From the NCBI RefSeq assembly GCF_030407495.1, contig NZ_JASDDG010000023.1, forward strand, positions 1 to 64,000: 64,000 bases of DNA. Reading direction: 5' to 3'. Made by a program: the position numbers and the translations under genes. This document shows, piece by piece, positions 8,553-19,190 of this stretch (the first letter of the stretch is position 1; every line of letters begins with the position of its first letter). Below the pieces are notes generated by a model. It saw only the letters and a list, made by a program, of their open reading frames with translations. It searched no databases and was not told the DNA's origin. Origin of the DNA: Arthrobacter sp. APC 3897 (GTDB lineage: Bacteria; Actinomycetota; Actinomycetes; Actinomycetales; Micrococcaceae).

Positions 8553-8972
8553 ATGAGCGCTTTGTACACCGCAGTTGCCACCGCGTCCGGAGACGGCCGC
8601 AACGGAGAAGCCCAGACCAGCGACGGCCAGCTGAAGGTCAACCTGGCCACTCCCACGGAGATGGGCGGCTCCGGCGACGGCACCAACCCGGAGCAGCTCT
8701 TCGCCGCCGGCTATGCCGCCTGCTTCCTGTCCGCCCTCAAGATGATTGCGCGCGCTGAAAAGGCTCCGATCGCCGATGCCGCCATCACCGCCGACGTGAG
8801 CATCCACAAGCAGGAAGTCGGCTTCAAGCTGGGCGTTGCCCTCCATGTGGAAATGTCCGGCGTGGACCAGGCCACGGCCGAAAAGCTGGTGGACGCCGCT
8901 CACCAGGTCTGCCCCTACTCCAATGCGACCCGCGGCAACATTGACGTGGAACTGGACGTCACCACGGCCTAA
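8553..8972 (+). CDS. ohr: Organic hydroperoxide resistance protein (Ohr/OsmC family)
   Basis: Ohr is a cytoplasmic thiol peroxidase that reduces organic hydroperoxides using lipoylated proteins. The 139-residue product has the two conserved cysteines, Cys57 (YAACF) and Cys120 (QVCPYSNATRGN), and the active-site Arg16 in GDGRNG, which distinguishes Ohr from general OsmC proteins. AGAGGAG stands just before the ATG. It sits alone behind the TetR operator and ends in a strong terminator. Confidence 0.95.
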   Translation: MSALYTAVATASGDGRNGEAQTSDGQLKVNLATPTEMGGSGDGTNPEQLFAAGYAACFLSALKMIARAEKAPIADAAITADVSIHKQEVGFKLGVALHVEMSGVDQATAEKLVDAAHQVCPYSNATRGNIDVELDVTTA

Positions 8973-9007
8973 CAGCCGTGGCGGGACAGCCGCGTCCCCG
9001 AACACAC

Positions 9008-9045
9008 AAAAGGTGCACGCCCCGGTCCGGGGGCGTGCACCTTTT
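9008..9045. terminator. Bidirectional terminator between ohr and acs
   Basis: A perfect 16-bp inverted repeat (9008-9023 and 9030-9045) with a 6-base loop begins AAAAGGTGCACG and ends in TTTT. It lies between convergent ohr and acs and works for either strand. Confidence 0.88.
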
Positions 9046-9073
9046 GGTTGAGCTGGTGTTTCGGTGCCGGAGA

Positions 9074-11065
<1,992 letters not shown>

Positions 11066-11375
11066 GAACCCTTTCGCTTAGCTGTCGCCCACGGTCCAGC
11101 CCGGATCGAGGGGCTGCCGTAGCGTTGCCATTACCCTAACGCCGATCGGCCGCCCGTGTGTCAACCGTCACATCCACGCCCGGCAACGGGGGTATTTGTG
11201 CGGTGAGCGGTAGATCACGGCCTGTGTCGCCGCGGCAGTTCGGCTAGTCTGCGGTGCCGGCGTTGACTAGGCTGTGCAGAGAAGCAACCGCTTTTCACCC
11301 CTGCAGGCGGCTCGTCCTGCCGCGGACAGCAGATGTTCCGCGGCCCGCAGACGGCGGCCGCGAATGGAGAAACGA
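11066..11375. other. 310-base divergent intergenic region between acs and a membrane protein gene
   Basis: This gap holds the acs control region, including the Crp-like site at 11157-11172, and -10-like hexamers facing right: TAGTCT at 11245-11250 and TAGGCT at 11268-11273. A second GTGA...TCAC pair (11203-11218) has an 8-base rather than 6-base spacer. No small gene or RNA could be supported. Confidence 0.6.
11157..11172. promoter_or_regulatory. Crp/GlxR binding site upstream of acs
   Basis: TGTGTCAACCGTCACA matches the Crp consensus TGTGA-N6-TCACA at nine of ten fixed positions. It lies 92 bases upstream of the acs start codon. A Crp gene is present at 3848-4525, and cAMP-Crp control of acs is known in several bacteria. 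Confidence 0.7.
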
Positions 11376-12785
11376 ATGAACCAGCCCCCCGTTGAGAACG
11401 ACGCCCGAACGGCGACGGAGACTCCGGCACCGTCGGAGGTTTCCTCCGCCGGCGAGGACAACGCCCGGACTGCAGTCCTTGGTCCGTTTGGCCTGCGCGA
11501 CACAGTGGTCGGGGGGGCCGTCCTCCTGATGCTGATTGGTTCCCTGCTGCCCTGGAGCTTTGCCTTCGGCCTCGAAGCCACTTTCTGGTCCCCGCTGACC
11601 CCGTTGTTCTTCCTCGGGATCGGCATCATCCTGCCGCTGCTCGTCGCCGGGCTCTTTGCCGCCCGCCGGATGGCCCCCGAACTGAAATACCGCGTTGGCT
11701 CGCTCTCCGTGGACCAGTTTGGTTCCGTTGTAGCGGTTCTGGCGGTGGCCTTCTTCTTCCTGCAGGTGGTCAGCGTGTTCTCGATTGCCGCCCTGGTTAC
11801 CCTCATTGGAGCCCTGGGCCTGGTGGTTTCCACTACGCTCGCACCGCACATCCCGCCTTTCTCCCGCGAATTCGGTGAGCGCCCCGAGGCGCCGGCCCAC
11901 GTCATGGCCCGCGACGCGGTCCGGCTGCGCCGCCGTCCGGCCAAGCCCGCATCTGAGGGGACCGCATCCGAGGGGAACGCAGCCGCCGCGGCTGTTCCCG
12001 AAGCCGGTAAGAACGCCGACAACAGTGCCGAGCCCGCAGAATCCCGCTTCGCAGGAATGGGCAAGGGCATGGGCAAGCTGGCCCCGGCCGGATTGTTTGG
12101 CCGCAAGGCTAACGACGGGCTAACCCCCAACGCTGATGCCCCCGACGCCGGTGCCCCCGCCGTCGACGGCGTCCCGGCAGATGCTGCAGCCGCCGGTTCC
12201 GGGGCCGCCGCGTCGGACGCAGCACCCGCCAACCCGGCCCCGACGGAATCCGCCGCCGGCCGGAACGCCGCAACTTCCGCGGCGGCAGCTTCGGCTCAGG
12301 GTCCCGGTTCGGACCAGGCCCCGGCTTCGGCTCAGGCGGCAGCATCGCAGGCCCCTGCAGGGTCGCAGGCCCCTGCAGGGTCGCAGGCTCCCGCTGCGTC
12401 ACACACCCCCGCACCGGCGCCGGGCAACGGGGACGCCCTCGCGGCCACCACGGTCAACCCCGTGGTTCGGGCAAAGTCCGAGGACGCTGCACCCGCCACA
12501 CAGGCATCGGCCCAGGTGCCGTCGTCGGGCAATGAATCCATCAGTGCCACCCGTGAAGAGTCCGAAAACGTGGTGGAAGCCTTCTGGTTTGCCGTGGGAA
12601 CCCCGCGCCAGATCGTGGACGAACGCACCGGACTGCCGCTGTTCATGTTCCATCCCGGCGACTGGGAACTGGGTCTTGAAGACCGCGGCACCGAATTCCT
12701 GGTCCAGGACAAGCGCACCGGCCGCATCGGCGTGCTGCGGGACCTGAGCAACATTGAGCGCGTTGGTGAGGATTCCGGCGAGTAG
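11376..12785 (+). CDS. Membrane protein with long Ala/Pro-rich linker and conserved C-terminal domain
   Basis: Function unknown. The ATG at 11376 is preferred because GGAG lies six bases before it. The 469-residue product has a polar N-terminus, four hydrophobic helices between about residues 40 and 150, then about 230 residues very rich in Ala, Pro, Ser and Gly that are probably disordered, with SQAPAG repeats. A compact C-terminal domain of about 65 residues follows ([19 protein letters not shown], then [16 protein letters not shown]), perhaps a small beta domain. It precedes nth by about 50 bases. It looks like a surface- or cytoplasm-tethering protein, but nothing more can be said. Confidence 0.75.
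   Translation: MNQPPVENDARTATETPAPSEVSSAGEDNARTAVLGPFGLRDTVVGGAVLLMLIGSLLPWSFAFGLEATFWSPLTPLFFLGIGIILPLLVAGLFAARRMAPELKYRVGSLSVDQFGSVVAVLAVAFFFLQVVSVFSIAALVTLIGALGLVVSTTLAPHIPPFSREFGERPEAPAHVMARDAVRLRRRPAKPASEGTASEGNAAAAAVPEAGKNADNSAEPAESRFAGMGKGMGKLAPAGLFGRKANDGLTPNADAPDAGAPAVDGVPADAAAAGSGAAASDAAPANPAPTESAAGRNAATSAAAASAQGPGSDQAPASAQAAASQAPAGSQAPAGSQAPAASHTPAPAPGNGDALAATTVNPVVRAKSEDAAPATQASAQVPSSGNESISATREESENVVEAFWFAVGTPRQIVDERTGLPLFMFHPGDWELGLEDRGTEFLVQDKRTGRIGVLRDLSNIERVGEDSGE
12345..12398 (+). repeat. 18-bp tandem repeat inside the Ala/Pro-rich linker
   Basis: Two identical 18-base units (12345-12362, 12363-12380, TCGCAGGCCCCTGCAGGG) are followed by a third diverged unit. They encode SQAPAG repeats in frame, so the copy number can vary without a frameshift. 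Confidence 0.85.
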
Positions 12786-12835
12786 CCCGGAAACCTCCAT
12801 CACCCGCCGCAGCGCAACAGAAGGACACCAACCAC

Positions 12836-13633
12836 GTGGCAAAGGCAACCGGGAGCGATTCCTCCCTGCTGGCACTGAAACGCAGGGCCCGGAAAATCAA
12901 CCGGATGCTGGGGGAGCTGTATCCCTACGCCGTGGCGGAACTGGATTTCACCAACGCGTTTGAGCTGCTGGTGGCCACCGTTCTGTCCGCCCAAACCACG
13001 GATATCCGGGTCAACGCCGTGACTCCGAAGCTCTTTGCCCGTTATCCGGATGCCAGGGCGCTGGCCGAGGCGGATGAGGCGGAGCTGCAGGAGCTGATCC
13101 GGCCCACCGGGTTCTTCCGCGCCAAGGCCGCCAGCATCAAGGCCCTCTCCACCCGGCTGGTGGACGAATACGACGGCGAGGTGCCGGACAAGCTGGAAGA
13201 GCTCGTTACGCTGCCGGGAGTGGGCCGGAAGACGGCCAACGTGGTGCTCGGCAACGCCTTCGGCATCCCCGGAATCACGGTCGACACGCACTTTGGCCGG
13301 CTGTCCCGCCGGTTCGGTTGGACGACGGCGAAGGACCCCGTAAAGGTCGAGGAAGATGTCGCCGAGTTGTTTGAACCCAAGGACTGGACGCCCCTGTCCA
13401 ACCGGGTGGTCTTCCACGGCCGGCGGGTCTGCCACGCCAAAAACCCCGCCTGCGGCGCCTGCGCCGTGGCCGCGCTGTGCCCGTCCTACGGCGAGGGCGA
13501 AACGGATCCGGTAAAGGCGAAAAAGCTGCTGAAGTATGAGCTGGCTCCGGGCCGCGAAGAACTGCATGCCCGGATGATGGCCGCGGAAACCCGCGCCCAG
13601 CTGCGCGCCGCAGGCTACGGACTCGAAGCATGA
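12836..13633 (+). CDS. nth: Endonuclease III (DNA glycosylase/AP lyase)
   Basis: Nth removes oxidised pyrimidines and cuts the abasic site in base excision repair. The 265-residue protein has the helix-hairpin-helix LPGVGRKTA (126-134) with catalytic Lys132, catalytic Asp150 in [11 protein letters not shown], and the four cysteines of the 4Fe-4S cluster at 199, 206, 209 and 215 (C-x6-C-x2-C-x5-C). The GTG start is used. Its stop overlaps the ATG of the following NUDIX gene by four bases, so the pair is coupled. Confidence 0.96.
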   Translation: MAKATGSDSSLLALKRRARKINRMLGELYPYAVAELDFTNAFELLVATVLSAQTTDIRVNAVTPKLFARYPDARALAEADEAELQELIRPTGFFRAKAASIKALSTRLVDEYDGEVPDKLEELVTLPGVGRKTANVVLGNAFGIPGITVDTHFGRLSRRFGWTTAKDPVKVEEDVAELFEPKDWTPLSNRVVFHGRRVCHAKNPACGACAVAALCPSYGEGETDPVKAKKLLKYELAPGREELHARMMAAETRAQLRAAGYGLEA

Positions 13634-14313
13634 GCGCCTACGCTGATCTGAAGGAGCTGGGCGTTTCGGCCTCGGCCCGCAGCACCAGCTTCGATGCGAA
13701 TCTGGAGCTGTTGCGGCGCAGCGTGGATCCGGCCACGGCCCGCCGTGCCGCGGTGCTGATCCTCTTCGGCAACCTGGACGACAAACCCTCGGACTTCCGT
13801 TCAGCCGGTGTTCCGGAAGAATTGGACGTGCTGCTGGTGGAACGGGCAGCCACCCTGAATGACCATCCCGGCCAGGTGGCTTTCCCCGGCGGATCCGTGG
13901 ACCCGGCGGATTCCGGCCCGGTGGATGCTGCCCTGCGTGAAGCGCAGGAGGAAACGGGACTGGACCCGGACGGCGTCGTTGTTCTGGGCACCTTGCCGGA
14001 GGTGGGTCTGCCGGTCAGCAACTTCCTGGTCACCCCTGTGTTGGGCTGGTGGGACCGGCCCACTCCGGTGGACGTGGTGGACTACGGCGAGTCTGCGTCC
14101 GTGTTCCGGGTGCCGGTGGCGGACCTGCTGAACCCCGAAAACCGGCGTACCGCGGTGATGAGCCACGGCCGGAGCAGGCACCGCTCACCGGCGTTCCTCG
14201 TGAACGGTGTCCTGGTGTGGGGTTTCACCGGAATCATCCTCAACGGGGTGCTGGAGGAACTGGGCTGGACCCTGCCGTGGGACGAAAGCCGGGAGATCAT
14301 TCCGGCTCTGTAA
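13630..14313 (+). CDS. NUDIX hydrolase, CoA-pyrophosphatase-like (NudL type)
   Basis: The 227-residue protein shows [16 protein letters not shown] followed by [13 protein letters not shown], combining the NUDIX box with the upstream H-x-G-Q-V-x-F-P-G-G pattern of CoA pyrophosphatases (NudL/YeaB). It would split CoA or its oxidised or acylated forms to 4'-phosphopantetheine and 3',5'-ADP. Overlap with nth suggests housecleaning functions expressed together. The CoA substrate is an assignment from motif only. Confidence 0.85.
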   Translation: MSAYADLKELGVSASARSTSFDANLELLRRSVDPATARRAAVLILFGNLDDKPSDFRSAGVPEELDVLLVERAATLNDHPGQVAFPGGSVDPADSGPVDAALREAQEETGLDPDGVVVLGTLPEVGLPVSNFLVTPVLGWWDRPTPVDVVDYGESASVFRVPVADLLNPENRRTAVMSHGRSRHRSPAFLVNGVLVWGFTGIILNGVLEELGWTLPWDESREIIPAL

Positions 14314-14348
14314 ACAGCACGGCGGCGTTCAACCGGAAGCACTTAGGC

Positions 14349-15059
14349 CTAACCGGTCCTTTCTGCAGCAGGAGGCCGGGACGGCGAAGGTGATTCGAGG
14401 ACAGTCACGGCCAGCTGGACACGGTTGGTGACGTTCAGCTTCGTGAAGGCATTGGCGATGTGGGTTTTGACCGTGGCAATGCTGACATAGAGTTCAGCGC
14501 TGATTTCGGCGTTGGTCAGCCCCCGGGCAACGGATTGGGCAATGAGGTGTTCGCGCTCGCTGAGGACCGCCAGCGGATTGTGCTGCGAGGCGGGCTCTGA
14601 TGAGGCGGGCTCCGTTGAGCCGCCGGATGAGGCCGCTGCGGCCGCAACGATCCGTTTCAGGACGCCGGGGGAGAAGCGCAGGTTGTCGCCGGCTGCCGCC
14701 CTGACAGCCGAGACCACGTCTGCCGGAGGTGTGTCCTTGAGCAGGAATCCGCTGGCACCGGCACGCAGCGCGGACAGGATGAAATCATCAGTGTCGAAGG
14801 ACGTCAGGACGATCACCCGGGGCGGCTCCGGAGCCGCAGTGATGCGTTCCGTGGCGGCGATGCCGCTGAGGCGCGGCATCCGGATGTCCATGAGGACGAC
14901 GTCGGGCGACAGCTCGGCGGCAAGCGGAACAGCGGTGTCGCCGTCGTCCGCTTCACCGATGATGGAAATATCCGGCACTCCGTCGAGGATGAGCCGGAGC
15001 CCTGCGCGGATGAGGGGTTCATCGTCCACAATCAGGACCTTGATAGGCACGGCGCTCAC
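14349..15059 (-). CDS. LuxR-type (NarL/FixJ) response regulator
   Basis: The 236-residue protein has an N-terminal receiver domain (KVLIVDDEP with the acidic pair, phosphoacceptor Asp58 in VVLMDIRMP, a conserved Thr/Ser and Lys further on) and a C-terminal LuxR HTH (LSEREHLIAQSVARGLTNAE, then SIATVKTHIANAFTKL). A Ser/Pro/Glu-rich linker of about 25 residues separates them. Its GTG overlaps the end of the histidine kinase gene by four bases; the two form a two-component system. Confidence 0.93.
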   Translation of the reverse strand: MSAVPIKVLIVDDEPLIRAGLRLILDGVPDISIIGEADDGDTAVPLAAELSPDVVLMDIRMPRLSGIAATERITAAPEPPRVIVLTSFDTDDFILSALRAGASGFLLKDTPPADVVSAVRAAAGDNLRFSPGVLKRIVAAAAASSGGSTEPASSEPASQHNPLAVLSEREHLIAQSVARGLTNAEISAELYVSIATVKTHIANAFTKLNVTNRVQLAVTVLESPSPSRPPAAERTG

Positions 15060-16222
15060 CAGGGAACCTGCACGGCGGTGGTGTAGACCCCGCGTTGAGC
15101 ACCCGACACAAAGGAGCCGCCGGAAAGCCGGGCACGCTCAGCCAGTCCAATCAGGCCAAGTCCCTCAGATGAAGCAGGCCTGGATCCGGAAACCGGATTG
15201 CTGACCGTCACGGTGATGCCCTCCCCGGGTGCACCCCTGAGGGACACGGCCACGGGATGGCCGGGCGCATGTTTTTGGGCGTTGGTGATGCCCTCCTGTG
15301 CCACCCGGTACAGATGCCGGGAGGCGGCCTCGGCAGGACCATCCGTTCCCGCTGCCAGCAGCGCCGGTTCGATGCTCAGCGTGATGTCGGTGCCGGCGGC
15401 CCGGGCTGATTCCACGAGCGCCGGAATGGAGGAGATGGTGGGCTGGGGCGCGGCGGCCTCCGGCTCCTCACGAAGAACGGTCAGGACCTGCCGCAGCTCC
15501 GACGCGGCTTTGGCAGCGGTCTCCCGGAGGACACCGGCCGTGGACCGGATGGTCTCCGGATCCAGATCGGTGCGGTACTCCAGGGCGCCGGCGTGCATGC
15601 TGATCAGGCTCAGGCGGTGCGCCAGGGTGTCGTGCATCTCCCGGGCGATCCGGGTGCGCTCGGCCAGCCGGGCCTGATCCGCCCGAGCATCCTGTTCCCG
15701 GCGGGCGCTGTCCGCCTCCTGATGCAGGGACACGATAAGTGCTTTCTTGGCGCCGCGGTTCAGCCCGATCAGCACCAGGACGGCGAGCATGGCCAGCGCT
15801 GTCAGAAGGATCCAACCGTAGTCCTCGGCGCGGTTGGCCGGGTTGACGGCGAGGTCGGCCGCCACCGCTGCGATAAAGACAAGCGCGGTGACGGCCAGGA
15901 GGCGCGGACGCCGCAGAGCCGCGATGCGGACAATGCACAGGCAGGCCGCGGGGAATGCCAGAGTGGAGAGTCCGCTCAGAGCAATGATGGCAAGTCCGGC
16001 ACCCACCGGCGCCCGGCGCAGGGCCAGGGGGAGGAGCCCGACGGCGGTGAGGCCCAGGAAGAAGTCCAGGAACATCAGTCCTGCGAAAGGCAGCGGATCG
16101 GCGTCATCGGGCGGCAGCGCTGCGCCGCGGACAACGAGGAAAACCAGGAACCCTACAACTGCGGCGGCCGCGGTAATGCCGGCCGTCTTCCATGTGCTGG
16201 GGCGTTGAGTCGGGAGCGGCAT
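15056..16222 (-). CDS. Sensor histidine kinase (NarL-partner, HisKA_3 type)
   Basis: With the start at 16222 the protein has 388 residues; a start at 16258 would add 12. Four to six hydrophobic helices fill the first 160 residues with no large external domain, so the signal is probably sensed in or at the membrane. A short coiled-coil leads to the H box RIAREMHDTLAHRLSLISMH (His197) and a C-terminal ATPase domain with GLGLIGLAERARLSGG. It partners the response regulator by a four-base overlap. The signal is unknown. The neighbouring CPBP gene, divergent by 132 bases, may be a target. Confidence 0.9.
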   Translation of the reverse strand: MPLPTQRPSTWKTAGITAAAAVVGFLVFLVVRGAALPPDDADPLPFAGLMFLDFFLGLTAVGLLPLALRRAPVGAGLAIIALSGLSTLAFPAACLCIVRIAALRRPRLLAVTALVFIAAVAADLAVNPANRAEDYGWILLTALAMLAVLVLIGLNRGAKKALIVSLHQEADSARREQDARADQARLAERTRIAREMHDTLAHRLSLISMHAGALEYRTDLDPETIRSTAGVLRETAAKAASELRQVLTVLREEPEAAAPQPTISSIPALVESARAAGTDITLSIEPALLAAGTDGPAEAASRHLYRVAQEGITNAQKHAPGHPVAVSLRGAPGEGITVTVSNPVSGSRPASSEGLGLIGLAERARLSGGSFVSGAQRGVYTTAVQVPW

Positions 16223-16223
16223 T

Positions 16224-16236
16224 CTAGGAATCCTAG
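16224..16236. promoter_or_regulatory. 13-bp palindrome between sensor kinase and CPBP gene
   Basis: CTAGGA-A-TCCTAG is a perfect 6+1+6 palindrome two bases upstream of the kinase start. It could be the binding site of the adjacent response regulator or part of the kinase ribosome-binding region. Confidence 0.4.
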
Positions 16237-16354
16237 TGAGCGGCCTGCCGGAGGACAATTAGCCAAAAGCATGAAGTCTTTTTCGCCGTGTGGCCGGACG
16301 GCGGGAGCCGAATGGCCGAAGCGGACGGGAACCCTGAGCGGGCAGGCTTCAAGG

Positions 16355-17299
16355 ATGACTTTCTCAGCTGACCATCCTGCCGCCGCTCCCGCCTATCCCT
16401 TTCACCGGCTGCCCCGGTCCCAGCCCGGCTACCGGTGGTGGCACCCGCTGACCACCGCAGTGTTGACGGTTGTCCTGTTCCTGATGCTCACACTGCTGGC
16501 GGCGGGTGCACTGGCGGTGGCGGGAATCTTTGTGCCGGGAGTTGCCGGCACTGTGGACCGTGCCCTGTCCGCAGAGTCGGATCTTGGCGACCCTGGGCAG
16601 CTCGCCGTTCTGTTCGGAGGGGTTTGCCTGCTGTGGCCCGCGGCGGCGCTCGGCGTGCGGTGGGGCGGCAGACGTTCCGCAGGAACACTCTCCTCAGTCG
16701 CCGGGCGGCTGCGCTGGCGGTGTTTTCCCAGGCCGCTGGGCCTGGCCGCCGGCCTGTTCGTAACCGTGAACGCCCTGAGCCTGCTGGTGCCGAAGTCTCT
16801 GGGAGCCAGCGGCGGAGCAGCGGAAGGCGGCGGATCTTCAGGCAACGAGTGGCTTCTGCTGCTTGTGGTCCTGGCACTGGTGCCGGTGCAGGCAACCGCC
16901 GAGGAATACGTGTTCCGCGGGCTGCTGATGCAGGGCATCGGATCCTGGCTGCGCCATCCTGCCTTCGCGATCCTGCTGCCGGTTCCCCTGTTTGTCCTGG
17001 GCCACGGTTATGGACCGGCGGGACAGATTGATATTGCCGCCTTTGCCCTTGCCGCCGGCTGGATCACCTGGCGCACCGGCGGGCTGGAAGCGGCCATTGC
17101 GCTGCACGTCATCAACAACGTGGGAGTATTCGCGCTGGGTGCCGCCGGCCTCGGGGACCTCAATGCCACCGACCTGCCGCTGGCTGCCCTGCCGTTTTCG
17201 CTGGCTTTTACACTCGCCTACGCACTTATCGTGGTCCGCTGGTTCCCGCCGCCTGCTGCAGCGCCGCTGCGGGAGAAGCGTTACTTGGCCTCGGCGTAG
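16355..17299 (+). CDS. CPBP family intramembrane glutamic endopeptidase
   Basis: The protein (314 residues from the ATG at 16355; 342 if the ATG at 16271 is used) has about eight membrane helices. The Abi/CPBP motifs are present: EEYVFRGLLMQG (EExxxR), a central FVLGHGYG, and ALHVINNVGVF. Such proteins resemble Rce1 proteases and serve in bacteriocin self-immunity or membrane-protein processing. No strong ribosome binding site decides the start. It is divergent from the two-component system and overlaps the end of the polymerase gene on the other strand by 19 bases. Confidence 0.85.
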   Translation: MTFSADHPAAAPAYPFHRLPRSQPGYRWWHPLTTAVLTVVLFLMLTLLAAGALAVAGIFVPGVAGTVDRALSAESDLGDPGQLAVLFGGVCLLWPAAALGVRWGGRRSAGTLSSVAGRLRWRCFPRPLGLAAGLFVTVNALSLLVPKSLGASGGAAEGGGSSGNEWLLLLVVLALVPVQATAEEYVFRGLLMQGIGSWLRHPAFAILLPVPLFVLGHGYGPAGQIDIAAFALAAGWITWRTGGLEAAIALHVINNVGVFALGAAGLGDLNATDLPLAALPFSLAFTLAYALIVVRWFPPPAAAPLREKRYLASA

Positions 17300-18996
17300 G
17301 AGTCCACGGTTACGGCCACCACCGGGAATTCCAGCGGGATCCGGCCAAACAGCAGGCGGGTGGCCGCCGCCGCGGCGTCAGTAACCAGGGCGCTGACCTC
17401 CTCTGCCCGGTCTGCGGGCACGTGGAGCATCACTTCGTCGTGCAGAAAAAACACCAGCTGCCCGGCCGGCGAGGAGCCCGACGCCGCCCGCAGCCGCCGT
17501 CGTATTTCCGCCAGCCAGCACAGCGCCCACTCCGCCGCCGTGGACTGCACCACAAAGTTGCGGGTGAACCGGCCCTGTGAGCGGGCCAGATTGTCGGCGC
17601 GGCGCTGCTCTTCGGCGGACGCGGTTTGCTGGGCGCGCAGCCAGCGTTCGGAGACCGGCGGCGAGCTGCGGCCCAGGTGGCTGCTGACCACCTTGCCGGA
17701 CTCTCCGGCCCGGGCGCCGCGCTCCACCACGTCGATGGCCTGTGGATAGGACCGGGTCAGGGCAGGCATGAGCCGTCCGGCCTCGCCCGAGGTCGCTCCG
17801 TACATGGCCCCGAGCATCGCCATCTTGGCCAGGGCCCGGTCCCCGTTGAAGTTCTGGTCCGCAATGCCCTGGTACAGGTCCTTCCCGCGGGCCGCTGCAG
17901 CCAGCGCGTTGTCCCGGCCCAGCGCGGCCAGCACGCGGGGCTCCAGCTGCGCGGCATCGGCGACAATCAGCCGGAAGCCCGGATCCGGCCGCACTGCGTC
18001 GCGCACGTACTTGGGAATCTGGAGGGCTCCGCCGCCGCGCGAAGCCCAGCGTCCGGAAACCACCCCGCCCACCACGTATTCGGGGCGGAACCTGCCGCCG
18101 TCCACCCAGGCATCCAGCCAGGTCCAGCCGTTGGCGCTCAGCAGCCGGGAGAGCCGCTTGTATTCCAGCAGCGGCGCAATGGCGGGGTGCTCATGCTGCT
18201 GCAGTTCCCAGGAGCGGGTGGTCTTCACCTCTATGCCGGCCCGGTGCAGGGCACGCAGCAGCTCCTGCGGGGAATCGGGATTGAAACCGGGGTTGCCCAG
18301 CTTGTCCCGCAGTTCGGCGGCGAGCTGTTCCAGCCGCAGCGGCCGCTGTCCCTCCGGCGGGCGCGGCCCCAGTTCGGTCTCCAGCATGGCTTCATGGATG
18401 TCACGGCGCCAGGGCAGGCCGGCATGCTCCATTTCCACGGCAATCAGGCCGCCCGCGGATTCGGCCGCCAGCAGCAGCGTCAGCCGGCGGGGTGATGCGG
18501 AACCGGCAACGGCGGCCAGCTGATCCTGAAGCTCGGACACCTGGTCCTCGAGGGACGGCCCGCGTTTGCCGGCCAGCGGATCGAAGCCCTCAAACTCTTC
18601 GAACAGGGAGCTTTGGTTCGGTGCGGCCTGCACCGGCAGCAGCTGGCGGGGCAGCTGGTCTGCGTCCTCGCCGGCCGATTCGGTGCGCAGCTTCTCGAGG
18701 TAAGGGGACGGCGGGACGGCTTCGGAAAACCGCAGGATCCCACGGACCAGGGCCAGGTCATGGCTGCGCTCCACGGTGATGCCGGCCTCCAGCAGCCGGG
18801 GATAGATGTCCCGCGTGCTGCCGAAAACCCAGCGGACGTTCTGCGGCCGGTCCTCATAATGCCGCACCGCGGCGGCCAGCTGCGCCGGGACGACGACGGC
18901 GGGAGCAGCCCCCGGCCGGCCGGCGTCGTCGGTCTCCTGCAGCAGCAAAGACCCGGCGGCTTCGCCCGGCCCGGCGGCGGTGAGGACAACATGCAT
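17281..18996 (-). CDS. Family-A DNA polymerase-like protein with degenerate exonuclease half
   Basis: The 571-residue protein resembles the C-terminal two thirds of DNA polymerase I and lacks a 5' nuclease domain. Polymerase motif A is DAAQLEPR (Asp347), motif B RALAKMAMLGAMYG (Lys391, Tyr399; the Phe four residues after Lys is Leu), motif C FFLHDEVMLHV. In residues 1-170 I see no D-x-E exonuclease core, only a remnant around SHDLALVRGILR, although databases often call such proteins bifunctional 3'-5' exonuclease/polymerase. The ATG at 18996 follows GGGAG. It stands alone; role in repair synthesis is inferred. Confidence 0.88.
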   Translation of the reverse strand: MHVVLTAAGPGEAAGSLLLQETDDAGRPGAAPAVVVPAQLAAAVRHYEDRPQNVRWVFGSTRDIYPRLLEAGITVERSHDLALVRGILRFSEAVPPSPYLEKLRTESAGEDADQLPRQLLPVQAAPNQSSLFEEFEGFDPLAGKRGPSLEDQVSELQDQLAAVAGSASPRRLTLLLAAESAGGLIAVEMEHAGLPWRRDIHEAMLETELGPRPPEGQRPLRLEQLAAELRDKLGNPGFNPDSPQELLRALHRAGIEVKTTRSWELQQHEHPAIAPLLEYKRLSRLLSANGWTWLDAWVDGGRFRPEYVVGGVVSGRWASRGGGALQIPKYVRDAVRPDPGFRLIVADAAQLEPRVLAALGRDNALAAAARGKDLYQGIADQNFNGDRALAKMAMLGAMYGATSGEAGRLMPALTRSYPQAIDVVERGARAGESGKVVSSHLGRSSPPVSERWLRAQQTASAEEQRRADNLARSQGRFTRNFVVQSTAAEWALCWLAEIRRRLRAASGSSPAGQLVFFLHDEVMLHVPADRAEEVSALVTDAAAAATRLLFGRIPLEFPVVAVTVDSYAEAK

Positions 18997-19100
18997 GGTT
19001 CCATTCTCCCTGCCGGCCGGCCGTGCCCGGGTCCGCCCAACATGACGAATAAGAACAGGCGTCACACCGCATTACATTCGTCACACCAACATCGTTTATA

Positions 19101-19119
19101 TTAGGTATGGCAACCCTAA
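19101..19119. promoter_or_regulatory. IdeR/DtxR iron box of the siderophore uptake operon
   Basis: TTAGGTATGGCAACCCTAA matches the DtxR/IdeR consensus TTAGGTTAGGCTAACCTAA at 15 of 19 positions. It overlaps a TATATT/TTTATA -10-like box at 19095-19102, so iron-bound repressor would block transcription. The nearest downstream gene is an iron-siderophore ATPase. Confidence 0.85.
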
Positions 19120-19190
19120 CTCGCGTGGTCTTTCAACGCTCGTGGTTCGCTGCCCTTCCGCTTCTGGCCCCGCGACGATTCAGGTTCCAT

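Noticed and set aside
11203-11218. A second GTGA...TCAC pair near acs as a Crp site
   Set aside because: The spacer is eight bases instead of six, and the better site lies 31 bases away.
14342-14354. TTAGG-CCTAA, resembling half of an IdeR box
   Set aside because: It lies at the 3' ends of two convergent genes, not at a promoter, and only about half of the 19-base consensus is present.
19107-19190. Upstream ATG extending the siderophore ATPase by 28 residues
   Set aside because: The ATG lies inside the IdeR box at the expected transcript start and the added residues do not match ABC ATPases.
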